64,000 nt of DNA from Cladosporium sp. IMV 00045. Lineage: Eukaryota; Ascomycota; Dothideomycetes; Cladosporiales; Cladosporiaceae. Under the pieces are notes generated by a model, which did no database searches, was not told the DNA's origin, and was given only the letters and a program-made list of their open reading frames with translations. The stretch covers positions 62,001 through 126,000 of the forward strand of contig MSJI02000846.1 in NCBI GenBank assembly GCA_001931905.2, written 5' to 3'. The translations under genes were made by a program, and so were the position numbers. Positions 1 through 10,306 of this stretch are shown one piece after another (within the stretch, counting starts at the first letter, position 1; each line of letters begins with the position of its first letter).

Positions 1-719
1 CGCTGGGGAATTTCGTCGGAGTCTTCATCTCGCCAGCGCTGGTAATCATGTTCACCTCGGTGGACACGTGGTATAACGCCGTGCTGCCGGCAAATAGCGG
101 GCAGTTCGCGGCGATCTACGAACGCGTGCTGAAGCAGCTCGGACTGTCTATCTACCTCCCCATGGTCGTCGGGCAGGTGACGCGGTACTTCTTCGAGCCG
201 GCGTGCAGGAAGGTCTTCTTCGATTGGAAGGTGGCCAAGTTCGGCCCGCTGTGCATGCTGGTGATTATTTGGCAGACGTACGATGGCGCATTTGCGAGTG
301 GCGCTTTCGAGGAAGTGCCTGGGAGTAATATGGTGTTCATGGTGTTTATCTGCATCGGGTTGTTTGTGGTGTATTTCTGCGTGGCGTTCTTCACAGCCAT
401 TCTGTGGTTGCCGAGGAAGGATGTTGTGGCCGTCTGCTACTGCGTGCCAGCCAAGGGTCCGGCGCTGGGTGTGCCTTTGAGCACGACTATCTTTGCTGGG
501 ATGGATCTGGTGCTGCAGAGCAAGATTCAGATTCCGATAGTGATATATCAGGGCTTGCAGATTGCGTGCGGTAGCGCGCTGATTGCGGTCTTCCGCCGGT
601 GGATCGCTGCTGAGGAGGCGAAGAAAGCCAGATCCGAAGGGCGGCGGCTAGATGTCGAAATGGGGGAAGAATGCCACGAAGGTCGAGGTGTCCGGCAATC
701 TGTAGAATCCAAGTCATAA
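1..719 (+). CDS. Rch1/SLC10A7-like transporter, C-terminal part (cut by window edge)
   Basis: Codons run from base 3 to the TAA at 717-719, so only about the last 238 residues are present; the N-terminus is off the left edge. The sequence matches the C-terminal half of the 466-residue copy at 44674-46074 almost residue for residue. Family features are the hydrophobic helices, the GPLCMLVIIWQTYDGAF segment and CYCVPAKGPALGVPLSTT, as in the SBF-like (PF13593) group of yeast Rch1 and animal SLC10A7, which regulate cellular calcium. The left copy ends three codons (QQQ) earlier than the right one. It is tail-to-tail with the TRAPPC5 gene, 46 nt apart. No break is visible. Confidence 0.85.
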   Translation, partial: LGNFVGVFISPALVIMFTSVDTWYNAVLPANSGQFAAIYERVLKQLGLSIYLPMVVGQVTRYFFEPACRKVFFDWKVAKFGPLCMLVIIWQTYDGAFASGAFEEVPGSNMVFMVFICIGLFVVYFCVAFFTAILWLPRKDVVAVCYCVPAKGPALGVPLSTTIFAGMDLVLQSKIQIPIVIYQGLQIACGSALIAVFRRWIAAEEAKKARSEGRRLDVEMGEECHEGRGVRQSVESKS

Positions 720-765
720 CAGCAGTGAGTCTGTGCGCTCATGTAATCATAGCAATTCCACTTCT

Positions 766-1461
766 TCAACCACCACCGGCTTTGAGTGCCTCCTCTCGTT
801 CCACCACACTCTCCTTAAACCTCAGCAAGAAAATCGTCTTTCCTGGCCACATCTCATCTCCCTCACCGGCCCAATGCGCACTGACACCGTCCGTCCCAAA
901 CCCGGCCGCGTCACACATGCCCTCGATAATGCCCGCCACGAAAGCTGCGCAATTCAACTGACTCATCTCCTTGGGGATGCTGATGAAAGTGTTGACCACG
1001 GGCTCGTTATCCACAATCATGTACTCGTTCTTCTTACTCGTGCTCTGCTCCAAGGCATCCGCGGCACGGTTGAATAGACTCCTCCACAGCGTGCCGTGCA
1101 CGAACTGCAGCATCTCTAGCAATCTCGTCGGCCGCTGTGCGCGCCTCACTTCCTGCCGGTACAGCAGCAGGTCCAGCAGTTTGATGCCAATCGGGTAGCC
1201 GGCGCGGTTGAGGCGGGTTTCCAGGTCGGCAACGGAGGGCGAGCGGGCTTGGTGGTAGGAGATCAGGCTGTTGAAGAGGTAGGAGAAGCTGGCGAGGGAG
1301 ATCTCGGAGGTCTTGGTGCGGTTCAGGTTGCGGTCGTAGATTGTCTTGCGGTTCGAGGGGTAGCGGAGGGAGGAGACGTGGGGTCTTTTGGGCGGTAGGG
1401 GTGTTATTGTGTGGTCTTTGGGTGGTGCAGATGTGCTCGGAGGGTCGGTCATGGTGGACAT
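766..1461 (-). CDS. TRS31: TRAPP complex subunit TRAPPC5/Trs31, left copy
   Basis: A single-exon, 231-residue protein of the Bet3-like TRAPP fold. TRAPP is the multisubunit tether and Rab (Ypt1) exchange factor acting in ER-to-Golgi and intra-Golgi traffic. Diagnostic stretches are IYDRNLNRTKTSEISLASFS, the SRS-like GYPIGIKLLDLL and the C-terminal KTIFLLRF strand. The frame is open upstream from a TTG at 1482, but the ATG at 1461 is chosen because it matches the only start in the second copy (43938). The two copies differ at one residue only (Asp here, Glu there, in the AGFGT-GVSAHW region). It is head-to-head with the P4-ATPase gene and tail-to-tail with the transporter. Confidence 0.93.
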   Translation of the reverse strand: MSTMTDPPSTSAPPKDHTITPLPPKRPHVSSLRYPSNRKTIYDRNLNRTKTSEISLASFSYLFNSLISYHQARSPSVADLETRLNRAGYPIGIKLLDLLLYRQEVRRAQRPTRLLEMLQFVHGTLWRSLFNRAADALEQSTSKKNEYMIVDNEPVVNTFISIPKEMSQLNCAAFVAGIIEGMCDAAGFGTDGVSAHWAGEGDEMWPGKTIFLLRFKESVVEREEALKAGGG

Positions 1462-2333
1462 TGTGAGTGTTTGTATGAGCAATCTTTGTATAGATTGTCC
1501 AGCTATTAGAAAGTTGCAGTCAAGTGTTCAAATGGATGTTTAGCTCAAGGTACACATCTGCAAGGATGGAGTCTGAACGCTGGAGAGCTCCGAATTAAGC
1601 CCGTTTGCCGAGCAAGATCCAATGGGAGGGAACGAGGATAAAAGCAGGAGGGAGGGAGGAGGGTAAGGTAAGATGACATGTGGAAGATGCTTGTCCCTGT
1701 CAGCACCGTAATTGCTTGAGGGTTACAACAATGTTCAACGGAATTATTACTTCACGTGCGATCAAGACTGTTTACTACATGTGCCTGTCTCTTAGACATA
1801 TATCAACATTATCTGAAGAAGCTGAGATTGATCTCGAATCTCACCATGTACTGGCCCAGACCCCCGACGGCAGGTAAAGTCTGGGGTGGGGACTGGAGAG
1901 GCGTGCGGGTGGTGGGAAGCCTCTCTGAGCCCTCCTCTCGCCTTTCTTGGATCGTGGCAGTGCCAGAAGAGCGTGCGCGGTCCATTGGTTGCGTCGTATG
2001 CTTTGCGTGGCCATGCGCCTAGCCCTGCGCTCTGTCGAGCTTCTCTTGCTTGCATTTATCGCTTGTTCGAGATCCTGCTCTCGTCTGCCTGGCTGACATG
2101 TTCTCACATCCTAGACGCGTCTATCATCAACATTCTTGCGACAGAGGACCCACTTCGAGGACTCGCCTGTTCAAACATCTCGGAGTCTTACGAGACCACT
2201 CTTGCGGTTTTGCGATTCAGCCTTGGACATGGTAATCAAGAGTCTGTGAGAGCTAGACCGGCGCAAGAATTATGAAGGTCCTGTGACAACGTCGCACGAG
2301 TAGCAGACCACGACAGCGTGGAGTTCAATAATA
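1462..2333. promoter_or_regulatory. bidirectional promoter between TRAPPC5 and P4-ATPase, left arm
   Basis: An 872-nt gap separates the two divergent starts, so both genes must draw on it. It has an 891-nt counterpart at 43047-43937. Near the P4-ATPase start the two versions are about 88% identical by hand count. Small open frames inside are conserved only as far as the DNA is, so I do not call a gene. No specific binding site can be assigned. Confidence 0.6.
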
Positions 2334-5300
2334 ATGACTGGCTCAAGGTCGCATTCACCGGTAGGGCGCCCTTCGCAAGAAGCTGGACCTGGCGACCAAG
2401 GCGACAACGTGCGGCAAGAACCGCTCGTATCATATGCCGGACTGCGGGACGACTCCGAGACGAGGATCGCAGACAATGTGGCTACAGCTAGGCAACCTCG
2501 CAGTATGGACGAGCCTCGGTCGAGAGTACGGTTCTCGGAAGATCATGTAGAAAGAAGAGACGGCAGGAATGGAGAGGGCAGCGGTCTTGGTGGTGCCATG
2601 CGGAGTGCTTCAGACACACCACCAGTAGGAGCCAGGAGCTTGAGGATCGATACAAGCGGCACAGATGTTGATGCTGGGAACGGATCAGACGCTGGATCGC
2701 CAGAAGGTAGCAGGTCTCCTTCGCCATCCGGGTCTTCACCACAACCGGGACTTAGTGCGGCATCGCGAGGTAGAAATCGCGGCATGTCGTTGCGATCTTC
2801 ACTATTCGCGAAAAATATGAGCCAGCGAGCGCAAGACGTGGATGATTCGATCATCGAGATGGGTGAAGTTGGCCAAACGGATGCCGGTGAAGCAGAACGC
2901 TCTCAGACTGGCAAGGGTAAAGATCAGGCTTCGGTCACAGTATCCCCTGTCGTTGGGGAGTCATCACTGTCGCCAGAAGTCTCACAGATGGATTCCCTCA
3001 AGCAAGAATTTGCTGTCGAGTCTGGACAGCCCAACCCCCGTCGTCCCTTTCACAGCAGGCTCACCAACCATTTCCCTGTTCAAGGGCTGCAGGCAAGCCT
3101 TGAAAGAGCCCGCAAATTCGTTCTGCGCATCCAGGATATCCCTCCCTCAAAGGACGGCCGGCACATAGATCTGGATCCCTCTAGGAAGAAGGCTCTCATC
3201 GACGACCGCACTGGGAAGCACTATGTCAGCAACACTATCCGATCCTCAAAGTACAACGCATGGAACTTTCTGCCTCGCCAGCTGTTCGCACAATTCTCGA
3301 AACTCGCCAATTTCTACTTCCTTTGTGTCAGTATCTTACAGATGATTCCCGGACTAAGTACGACGGGTCAATACACAACCATCGTCCCACTCCTGTTCTT
3401 CGTCTCTCTGTCAATGGCGAAGGAAGGTCTTGAAGATTTCCGTCGCTACAAACTCGACAAGGAAGAAAACAACCGAGAAGCAAGCGTATTGCATGCATAT
3501 GGCCCCATCGAAGCAAAGAAATCCAAAGAAGACGAATTGGAAGCGGGCAATGCCGCCTCTGGGCCCTTACACTGGGCATCTATCAAATGGCATAACTTGA
3601 GAGTTGGCGACGTGGTCCGACTGAGACGAGATGAAGCTGTGCCCGCGGATATTGTCTTGCTACACTCGAGTGGACCGAACGACATCGCATGTATCGAGAC
3701 TATGGCTTTGGACGGTGAGACGAATCTCAAAAACAAGCAACCCTCGCCTTCGACCAGCAAGGCGTGCAAGACTCCAGAGGACATCACCAACTGCAAAGCT
3801 CACTTTGTCGTCGAAGACCCCAACCTGGATCTCTACAACTTCGAGGGTAAAGTTACGGTCAACGAGAAAACCTCTCCGCTCACGAACAACGAGATCATCT
3901 ACCGCGGCAGCGTCCTTCGCAATACGCCTGAAGCAATTGGCATGGTCATCTACAGTGGAGAGGAGTGCAAGATCCGCATGAACGCCAACAAAAACCCGCG
4001 CATCAAGGCACCCACATTGCAATCGATGGTCAACAAGATCGTCATCATGATGGTCGTCTTCGTCGTCGTCCTTTCTCTTTCCTGCTCAGGCGCATACGAA
4101 GCCTGGTCCAAACATGAAGATTTCGCCTGGTACTTGCGCGACGCTTCCGTGCCGTTCGGACCCATCTTCACGAGCTTCGTCATCATGTTCAACACGCTCA
4201 TTCCACTGTCGCTCTATGTCAGTTTGGAAATCGTCAAAGTGGCGCAGATGTTCCTGCTGAATGACGTTGACATGTACGACGAGGAGAGCAACACGCCTTT
4301 CGATGCGAAGACTTCGACTATCAATGAAGAGTTGGGACAGGTCAGCTATATCTTCAGCGACAAGACGGGAACTTTGACAGAGAACGTTATGCGGTTTCGC
4401 AAGCTTAGCGTTGCCGGTACGGCGTGGACACATAAAGCTGAAGTGGACGGGCAGCCTCACGCAAAAGAGAGTGAGGGTTTGCAGAAGAAGAGGATGTCTG
4501 TCAGCGGGAAAGGGAAGAAACCTCTGCGGAGCCTGAGGATTTCAATGGGTTCTCGCAAACACTCCCAAGCTGCTGTTGAAATCGAAGAAGAGCCCATAGA
4601 AGAAGAACTTCTTGACAATGGCACCCGTCCGTCACTTTCGCACAGAATATCAACAACGCAACACAAAGAGGCACAGCCTGAGCTCGACACAATGGAAATG
4701 CTGCGCTATATCCAACTGAGGCCGCATACTCTCTTTGCGAAGAAGGCGAAGATGCTCATCCTGTCAATGGCAGTGTGCCACACCTGCTTACCTGAACGTT
4801 CAGAGACAGGCGAAATGAGTTTCCAGGCTTCCTCGCCAGACGAGCTGGCTTTAGTGAGGGCGGCGGAAGAGCTTGGCTTTCTGGCCTACGAACGCAACGC
4901 TGCTCAGCTCACACTGAAGACGTTCCCTAACGGCCTTACCGGAGAGCCTGTCTTCGAAGACTACCAGATCATGGACGTTATCGAGTTCTCCAGCAAGCGC
5001 AAGAGAATGTCTGTCGTCGTGCGATTTCCGGACAACCGCGTCTGTGTTATGTGCAAAGGCGCTGACTCGGTCATCATGGAGCGCTTGCGTCTGGCGGCAC
5101 TGGCCAATCAGAAAGTGGTCGAGATCGAGAAGCGAGCGAACCAACGCAAAAGCATGGAAGCCCAACACGCCATGGCACGCAAGAGCTCGCAGGTTGAACG
5201 TTCTGGCAGTATCGCCAGTCTCGCTAGGCGAAGCTCGTCTGTCCAAATTCCTGCGGGCTCGAGACATTCTATTGGGAGAAGAGTCTCGATACGAGACGAG

Positions 5301-7355
5301 GTCGATGTCTGGTTGCGAGACCGAGAGCATGATGTCGATGTCGACAGTGCATCTGCTAATTCTCAATACTACTCGCCCAGACCTTCAGCTCAACTTAGTA
5401 GGCGATCGTCGATGGCTGGCGTGGAATCTCGAGGCTCGATGCAGATGCAGCGGGGAGATGAGGAGCTCGTTGAAGAGACCCTTGTCGCTGATGAGCCGGC
5501 CACAATCGAGAGATGCTTCCAGCATGTCAATGACTTTGCCACGGAAGGGCTGCGAACATTACTGTACGGTCACCGATTCTTGGACGAAGCTGAATATCAG
5601 GGTTGGAAGAAGATCTATCATGACGCCACCACTTCTCTTGTAAATCGGTCGGAGTTGATCGAGAAGGCAGGCGAGCTGATCGAACAACAACTCGAGCTTG
5701 GTGGCGCCACTGCCATCGAAGACAAGCTGCAGAAAGGCGTCCCGGAGACTATCGAGCGGCTCAGGCGAGCAGAGATCAAGATGTGGATGCTCACTGGCGA
5801 CAAACGCGAGACTGCCATCAACATCGGCCATTCCTGTCGCCTGATCAAAGACTACTCCTCCGTCACGATCCTCGACCACGAAGCTGGTGGTGTCGAGCAG
5901 AACATCAATACAGCCGTCTCATCGATTCAAAGCGGAAGCATTGCCCACCCGGTCGTTGTCGTGGACGGGCAAACTCTGGGATCCATCACTGCCTGCGATG
6001 CTTCGAACACTCTTTTCCTCGAGCTTGCCATCCTCGCCGACTCTGTCATCTGTTGCCGCGCTTCGCCCTCTCAGAAGGCCAGCCTTGTCCACGCCATTCG
6101 CAAGCGTGTGGGCGGAAGTGTGACGCTGGCCATCGGTGATGGTGCGAACGATATCGCCATGATTCAAGAAGCGCATGTGGGAATCGGTATCACTGGTAAA
6201 GAAGGTCTTCAAGCAGCCCGCGTCTCCGACTACAGTATTGCTCAATTCCGATTCCTGGTCAAATTGCTTCTGGTCCACGGACGATGGAACTACGTGCGCA
6301 CGTGCAAATACACCGTCGGCACTTTCTGGAAAGAAATCTTGTTCTACCTCACACAGGCTCTCTACCAGCGCTGGGCAGGCTATACGGGCACCTCACTCTA
6401 CGAACCCTGGAGTCTTACCATGTTCAACACGCTCTTCACCTCGCTTCCTGTCATCTTCCTCGGCATCTTCGAAAAAGACCTCGCGCCGGCAACACTCATC
6501 GCTGCGCCAGAACTGTACACCAAAGGGCAGCGCGGAGACGGTTTCAACTTCCGCGTCTTCGCCGCCTGGATGCTCATGGGCATCTGTGAGGCGATGATGG
6601 TATACTTCACCATGTTCGGGCTCTTCGCGCACATCCCCTTCACGCGCGACAACAGCCTGTTCGCCATGGGCGACCTGACGTACACGGTGTGCGTGATCGT
6701 CATTAACATGAAGTTGCAAGTGCTCGAAATGCACAACCACAGCATCACCACGATCATCGCGCTCGTGCTCTCCGTCGGCGGCTGGTTTCTGTGGAACATC
6801 ATCCTGTCGTGCGTCTACGACGACAACGTCATCTACTTCGTGCGCACAGGCTTTCTGGAGAAGTTTGGCCGCAACGTGCTCTGGTGGCTGGTCGTCGTGC
6901 TGGCCGTGGCGGCCGTGCTGCTGTTCGAAATCATAGTGCGAGCCGGCAAGGCGGCGTGGAAGCCGACGGACGTGGAAGTCTTCCAGGCGCTGGAAAAGGA
7001 CGAGGGCGTGAGGACCCGTTTCGAGCATGCGAGTCAGCTTTGGCTGTATCAGAGCTGGCAGAGAGGTGACAGCGCTGCTGCGAGTGCTGAAGTCTTCTCG
7101 GATGAGACTGGTGTGCCGTCGGCCGAAGAGCAGGAGCGCAGGGAGAAAGAGGTGGGCGAGCTGCTCGCTAGACCAAGAGTCATGGGCTCCGCGAAGGGGA
7201 AGGACGGAGTCGAACTGCAAGAACAGATGGTTGGCGCTGATTCCGAGGAACGCTGCGTCACGGCGTCGACGTCCGGCAACGGCTCCGACGTGCAAGAGTT
7301 GTTGAGGAAAGGCTTTGGCGTCGTCAGGAGGGAGACGATGGATGGGCCGAAGTGA
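2334..7355 (+). CDS. DNF3: P4-type phospholipid-translocating ATPase (Dnf3-like flippase), left copy
   Basis: A 1673-residue single-exon protein, close to the 1656 residues of yeast Dnf3. P4-ATPases flip phospholipids to the cytosolic leaflet; Dnf3 acts in trans-Golgi and plasma-membrane traffic with a Cdc50-family partner. Landmarks are a disordered Ser/Arg/Pro-rich N-terminus (about 1-250), the actuator DGET at 460-463, IPLSLYVSLE in helix M4, the phosphorylation motif DKTGT at 676-680 (Asp676), KGADSVIMERL and TGDKRETAINIGH in the nucleotide and P domains, GDGAND at 1268-1273, then the C-terminal membrane helices. A long Ser/Arg insert lies in the N domain (about 940-1050). Assignment to Dnf3 rather than Dnf1/2 rests on INEELGQVSYIF and RFRKLSVAGTAW and is less certain than the family call. 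All catalytic motifs are intact. Confidence 0.93.
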   Translation: MTGSRSHSPVGRPSQEAGPGDQGDNVRQEPLVSYAGLRDDSETRIADNVATARQPRSMDEPRSRVRFSEDHVERRDGRNGEGSGLGGAMRSASDTPPVGARSLRIDTSGTDVDAGNGSDAGSPEGSRSPSPSGSSPQPGLSAASRGRNRGMSLRSSLFAKNMSQRAQDVDDSIIEMGEVGQTDAGEAERSQTGKGKDQASVTVSPVVGESSLSPEVSQMDSLKQEFAVESGQPNPRRPFHSRLTNHFPVQGLQASLERARKFVLRIQDIPPSKDGRHIDLDPSRKKALIDDRTGKHYVSNTIRSSKYNAWNFLPRQLFAQFSKLANFYFLCVSILQMIPGLSTTGQYTTIVPLLFFVSLSMAKEGLEDFRRYKLDKEENNREASVLHAYGPIEAKKSKEDELEAGNAASGPLHWASIKWHNLRVGDVVRLRRDEAVPADIVLLHSSGPNDIACIETMALDGETNLKNKQPSPSTSKACKTPEDITNCKAHFVVEDPNLDLYNFEGKVTVNEKTSPLTNNEIIYRGSVLRNTPEAIGMVIYSGEECKIRMNANKNPRIKAPTLQSMVNKIVIMMVVFVVVLSLSCSGAYEAWSKHEDFAWYLRDASVPFGPIFTSFVIMFNTLIPLSLYVSLEIVKVAQMFLLNDVDMYDEESNTPFDAKTSTINEELGQVSYIFSDKTGTLTENVMRFRKLSVAGTAWTHKAEVDGQPHAKESEGLQKKRMSVSGKGKKPLRSLRISMGSRKHSQAAVEIEEEPIEEELLDNGTRPSLSHRISTTQHKEAQPELDTMEMLRYIQLRPHTLFAKKAKMLILSMAVCHTCLPERSETGEMSFQASSPDELALVRAAEELGFLAYERNAAQLTLKTFPNGLTGEPVFEDYQIMDVIEFSSKRKRMSVVVRFPDNRVCVMCKGADSVIMERLRLAALANQKVVEIEKRANQRKSMEAQHAMARKSSQVERSGSIASLARRSSSVQIPAGSRHSIGRRVSIRDEVDVWLRDREHDVDVDSASANSQYYSPRPSAQLSRRSSMAGVESRGSMQMQRGDEELVEETLVADEPATIERCFQHVNDFATEGLRTLLYGHRFLDEAEYQGWKKIYHDATTSLVNRSELIEKAGELIEQQLELGGATAIEDKLQKGVPETIERLRRAEIKMWMLTGDKRETAINIGHSCRLIKDYSSVTILDHEAGGVEQNINTAVSSIQSGSIAHPVVVVDGQTLGSITACDASNTLFLELAILADSVICCRASPSQKASLVHAIRKRVGGSVTLAIGDGANDIAMIQEAHVGIGITGKEGLQAARVSDYSIAQFRFLVKLLLVHGRWNYVRTCKYTVGTFWKEILFYLTQALYQRWAGYTGTSLYEPWSLTMFNTLFTSLPVIFLGIFEKDLAPATLIAAPELYTKGQRGDGFNFRVFAAWMLMGICEAMMVYFTMFGLFAHIPFTRDNSLFAMGDLTYTVCVIVINMKLQVLEMHNHSITTIIALVLSVGGWFLWNIILSCVYDDNVIYFVRTGFLEKFGRNVLWWLVVVLAVAAVLLFEIIVRAGKAAWKPTDVEVFQALEKDEGVRTRFEHASQLWLYQSWQRGDSAAASAEVFSDETGVPSAEEQERREKEVGELLARPRVMGSAKGKDGVELQEQMVGADSEERCVTASTSGNGSDVQELLRKGFGVVRRETMDGPK

Positions 7356-8308
7356 TTGTGAGTGGGAGTGGGTCCCTTTTTTATTCTTTTCTTCCTTTCT
7401 TCTTTTGATTTCTCTTCGTTTCCCTTTTCTCATCGCATGTCGAGACATGTGCATCTCGGTTGACTGAGGGTGGTCAAACAGCACTGGACCCATGTCAGAC
7501 TTGCGTTTTCTTTTGTCCGGCGGGTGGGCTGACGTTGCATTTTGATTGAGCTTGCGCGATATTAGGATATACCCAGCTTTTTTCGTAGGAAATACATGTC
7601 TTTTCGGATTGGTGAAGATGAATTGGGTTTCGATGTCCCACTTTCACTGAATGAAGTGGCATCTTGGCAAGCTGTAAGTGAAGTGAAGTGAAGCATGTGT
7701 GCTTCGCTAGCGTTGGGTGCCTGTCACGTGGGCGGATAGAGGTTGGTCGGTCCTTCATTCACTTGTGATAGTGACAGCACTATTTGTGCTGATTCATGCT
7801 TCCTTAATCTTCTCCTCTCTTCCCCTCTCAACCCTTCCTCTCGCCCCCACTCTCGATCCTCCTCACAGAGCCATACCCACACCAAACAAACAACCTCTAA
7901 CAGACGTACCTCCGGCAGACAAACTCCAACAGACAATCTCCGAAGTGCTCTCCCCTCCACGTTCAATCATTACCGACGTGCGCGAGCACATCACACAACT
8001 TCGAGTATCTGCTCGGCTCCAAGAACATCCTACGGCCCTCGAGTACGCCACGGGTGAATGATTCCCTTCACGAACAACCACAAACTGCAATCACACCCGC
8101 AATCACCTCATCATCTTCACAATTCGAAAGCCACTTTCAACTGCCGCGGCGAGTACGCTCAAAAGCGCCTACATATCGACTTTTTTATTCTCTGCGGCAC
8201 TTGCAAGCACTCTTCGTCGGCGCTTGCACCAGTGAACACCACGACAATCTCTCAACGACCACAACGTCATTCGCTACTACTCTATCAACTCGTTTCTAAT
8301 CGTCCAGG
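7356..8308. other. intergenic, duplicated region between P4-ATPase and ELRLEIY gene
   Basis: No gene is visible. The first roughly 300 nt aligns well with the right arm (38006 downward); after about 7650 the match is patchy. It holds a GTGAA-type direct repeat at 7676-7692, shorter on the right. The right arm is about 270 nt shorter here. Confidence 0.6.
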
Positions 8309-9529
8309 ATGGCAAACGAGATTAGCCCCGCCGTGGCCGACTCGCCATTTGGCAAGCTCTCGATAGAATTGCGACTCGAGATCTACAAACGAGTCCTCGA
8401 CTTCGACAGTCTACACTATGTGCCTCACGATGGCATTCCTCTTCTCTATACACATGATTACGTCGAACGCGGAACCTGGTGGGCTACTGATCAGGACCAG
8501 TCTTTCCGATTGAAACCCCGGCTTGCTTTGACCCTCGTTTGCAAGCAGATACGTATCGACAGCGCCGGACTCGTGCTTGAGATCAATGCGTCTAGATTGA
8601 ACCTCGCGACTGTTGAACCGACATTTCTACGATGTTGCGAGTTTGGCGAGACGGATGACCAAAACGATTCCTACTCTCTATACGCCGACTTCCATTTCCG
8701 TGACGCCTGTCCGGATGTACTGATCGCTTTACTCTCGATCCCGTCTCTCTTCAATCCGAGAAGCGCCGAATTCTGCTTACACTTTACACTACACTCCTTC
8801 GAAGCTATGTTGGCAAATATGTCCACTCACAAAGACCCGCTGGTGCGCAGCACGTTGGAATCGGTTCTCAGCAAGTTCAAACAGTGCAACTTCACTTTCG
8901 CTTTTCGCATTGACGAGTGCAATCAGCTCCAAAGGTGCAACTCAGATCCATTGCCACCCCCCGTGTTTTACTTGCAGTCCAACGACCACGCGGCAGGGCT
9001 AGAATCCATATCGCGAGCTTTCGCTCGCCGAAAAGAGGAATTTCCTGATCATCACCGAGGACATCAATGCGACTTTGACGAGCGAGACAATGAGCGTCCT
9101 CTGGTGGTGTTGGAATTCATGGCTAGGCAATTCAACAATCTACTTGCAGAACTCAAGCCCAAGAGAGGGGAGAAATCTGTAAAGCAGTCAAAGAGGCCCG
9201 GCTGGCAAATCAAAGAGAGCAACAAAGTCAGACTTGGCTCAAACATTCCGATGCAAAGCTGTTGCCGGAGCAGAACCTGTATTATAACCAAAGAAATCGA
9301 CCACCATTTCGAATCGATTTCGGAAAAGAGCTGTGGTGGAGATTGGGTGATCCCGAATGCAAATGCCATGATCATTTCTTCTATGCCAAAAGGGGAGCCG
9401 GAGTTTGTATCTGTGCCGGATCAGTATTTGAGGAAGCAGAGCTGGGACATGCAGCTCCAGTCTCCCAATATCGAAATGAGCCTGGACGCCACCCGAGGGA
9501 CTTTCTATGGGACATCGGCCAACTTCTGA
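8309..9529 (+). CDS. 2EXR/F-box-like fungal protein (ELRLEIY family), left copy, probable 3' frameshift
   Basis: A 406-residue ORF beginning with the family signature FGKLSIELRLEIYKRVL (residues about 10-30), then LALTLVCKQIRIDSAGL, typical of large fungal families of F-box-like proteins whose biochemical role is mostly unknown. Its partner is the broken gene at 36286-37324. Around 9155-9210 this copy is 4 nt shorter than the right copy, so the copies read different frames from there on. The frame matching the right copy (RLANQRE...RNRPPF) continues open here to a stop at 9553-9555 and looks protein-like, so the annotated C-terminus (about 100 residues) may be out of frame. The gene could still be expressed, or be an early pseudogene. 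Confidence 0.7.
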   Translation: MANEISPAVADSPFGKLSIELRLEIYKRVLDFDSLHYVPHDGIPLLYTHDYVERGTWWATDQDQSFRLKPRLALTLVCKQIRIDSAGLVLEINASRLNLATVEPTFLRCCEFGETDDQNDSYSLYADFHFRDACPDVLIALLSIPSLFNPRSAEFCLHFTLHSFEAMLANMSTHKDPLVRSTLESVLSKFKQCNFTFAFRIDECNQLQRCNSDPLPPPVFYLQSNDHAAGLESISRAFARRKEEFPDHHRGHQCDFDERDNERPLVVLEFMARQFNNLLAELKPKRGEKSVKQSKRPGWQIKESNKVRLGSNIPMQSCCRSRTCIITKEIDHHFESISEKSCGGDWVIPNANAMIISSMPKGEPEFVSVPDQYLRKQSWDMQLQSPNIEMSLDATRGTFYGTSANF

Positions 9530-9555
9530 CGAAGACTTCGCGGTTCTTATACTGA

Positions 9556-10306
9556 GTGAGGTTGAGTGGCGTCACTGCATGCTTATATTGGAGGTGACAT
9601 CACAATGGTTATTTATGGAGCTCATCGCGAATACTACTTCCAGTGGACGAGGTTGCTCGGACGCAGTCACTGAATGGGATTGGGGGATTTTAACAGTGAT
9701 TCACGCGCTGACGGACCGACGGATTGGTCACATGGGAGTTGAGCGCTGGCGTTTTAATGGCATGGTTTCCACTTTTTGCACGACTCGAACGTTTTGATGA
9801 GTAGGTAGCGATCTCAAAACACGAACATGGCGAGGGACCTTCGTGCCTTTTTCCTTGGACATCCTTCCACGTTTGCAACCAGACCAGACTTCTTACGATC
9901 ATTCAAGTGCCCAGTATTTGACGCAAAGTCATTTGAGTATGACACTTGCGGTGGATCAATCAACTCGTCTATCTCTGTGGGCGAACACAGATTTCGCTGC
10001 GTTGCTGTGGGCGGGTCTTCACTCACAACAGTGGGAACAACAGATGGTACACAGGCTGCATCCGTCGTTGCATTGATCTAAAATTGTTCTGGTATCATGA
10101 CAAGTCCAAACTCCCAAGATCCCAAAGTACTAACAAATTTCCAGAGGCCACTCACAGCATCGCAAGATCCTCGAGTCATATTGACACCCTCCTTGTGTTC
10201 GCCCGTATAGAACGCCATGAGACTCTTGGTGGAAGAGCCATCACGCGAAACAAAACACAGCTTCTCCCTCATTTTCCAACTCCTGAACAAAAACAGAAAA
10301 GCACTC
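9556..10306. other. intergenic, nothing recognised
   Basis: This is the start of the single-copy spacer after arm homology ends. Only short overlapping open frames without protein-like composition were found, on both strands. Confidence 0.5.

Larger units (their letters stand above)
1..9310 (+). repeat. left arm of large inverted segmental duplication
   Basis: Base 1 corresponds to base 45401 of the right arm, and homology runs through four genes in mirror order. It fades inside the last gene near 9310. In the transporter, TRAPP and P4-ATPase portion the coding sequence is highly similar and about 235 nt of noncoding DNA just upstream of the P4-ATPase shows roughly 28 differences by hand count. 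Similarity drops clearly past about 7650. The arm continues left of the window, so its full length is unknown. Confidence 0.95.

Noticed and set aside
1841..2107. 88-codon minus-strand frame upstream of the left P4-ATPase, with a related 110-codon plus-strand frame at 43220-43552
   Set aside because: The similarity is no more than expected from the duplicated promoter DNA, and the frames start and end differently in the two arms.
6393..7493. 366-codon minus-strand frame
   Set aside because: Antisense to the C-terminal part of the P4-ATPase; its partial mirror frames in the right arm follow from the duplication.
7676..7692. GTGAA direct repeats, with similar TTCAC text near 25240 and 35380
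   Set aside because: Short and degenerate; most likely simple-sequence noise or generic promoter text, with no terminal repeats of a mobile element.
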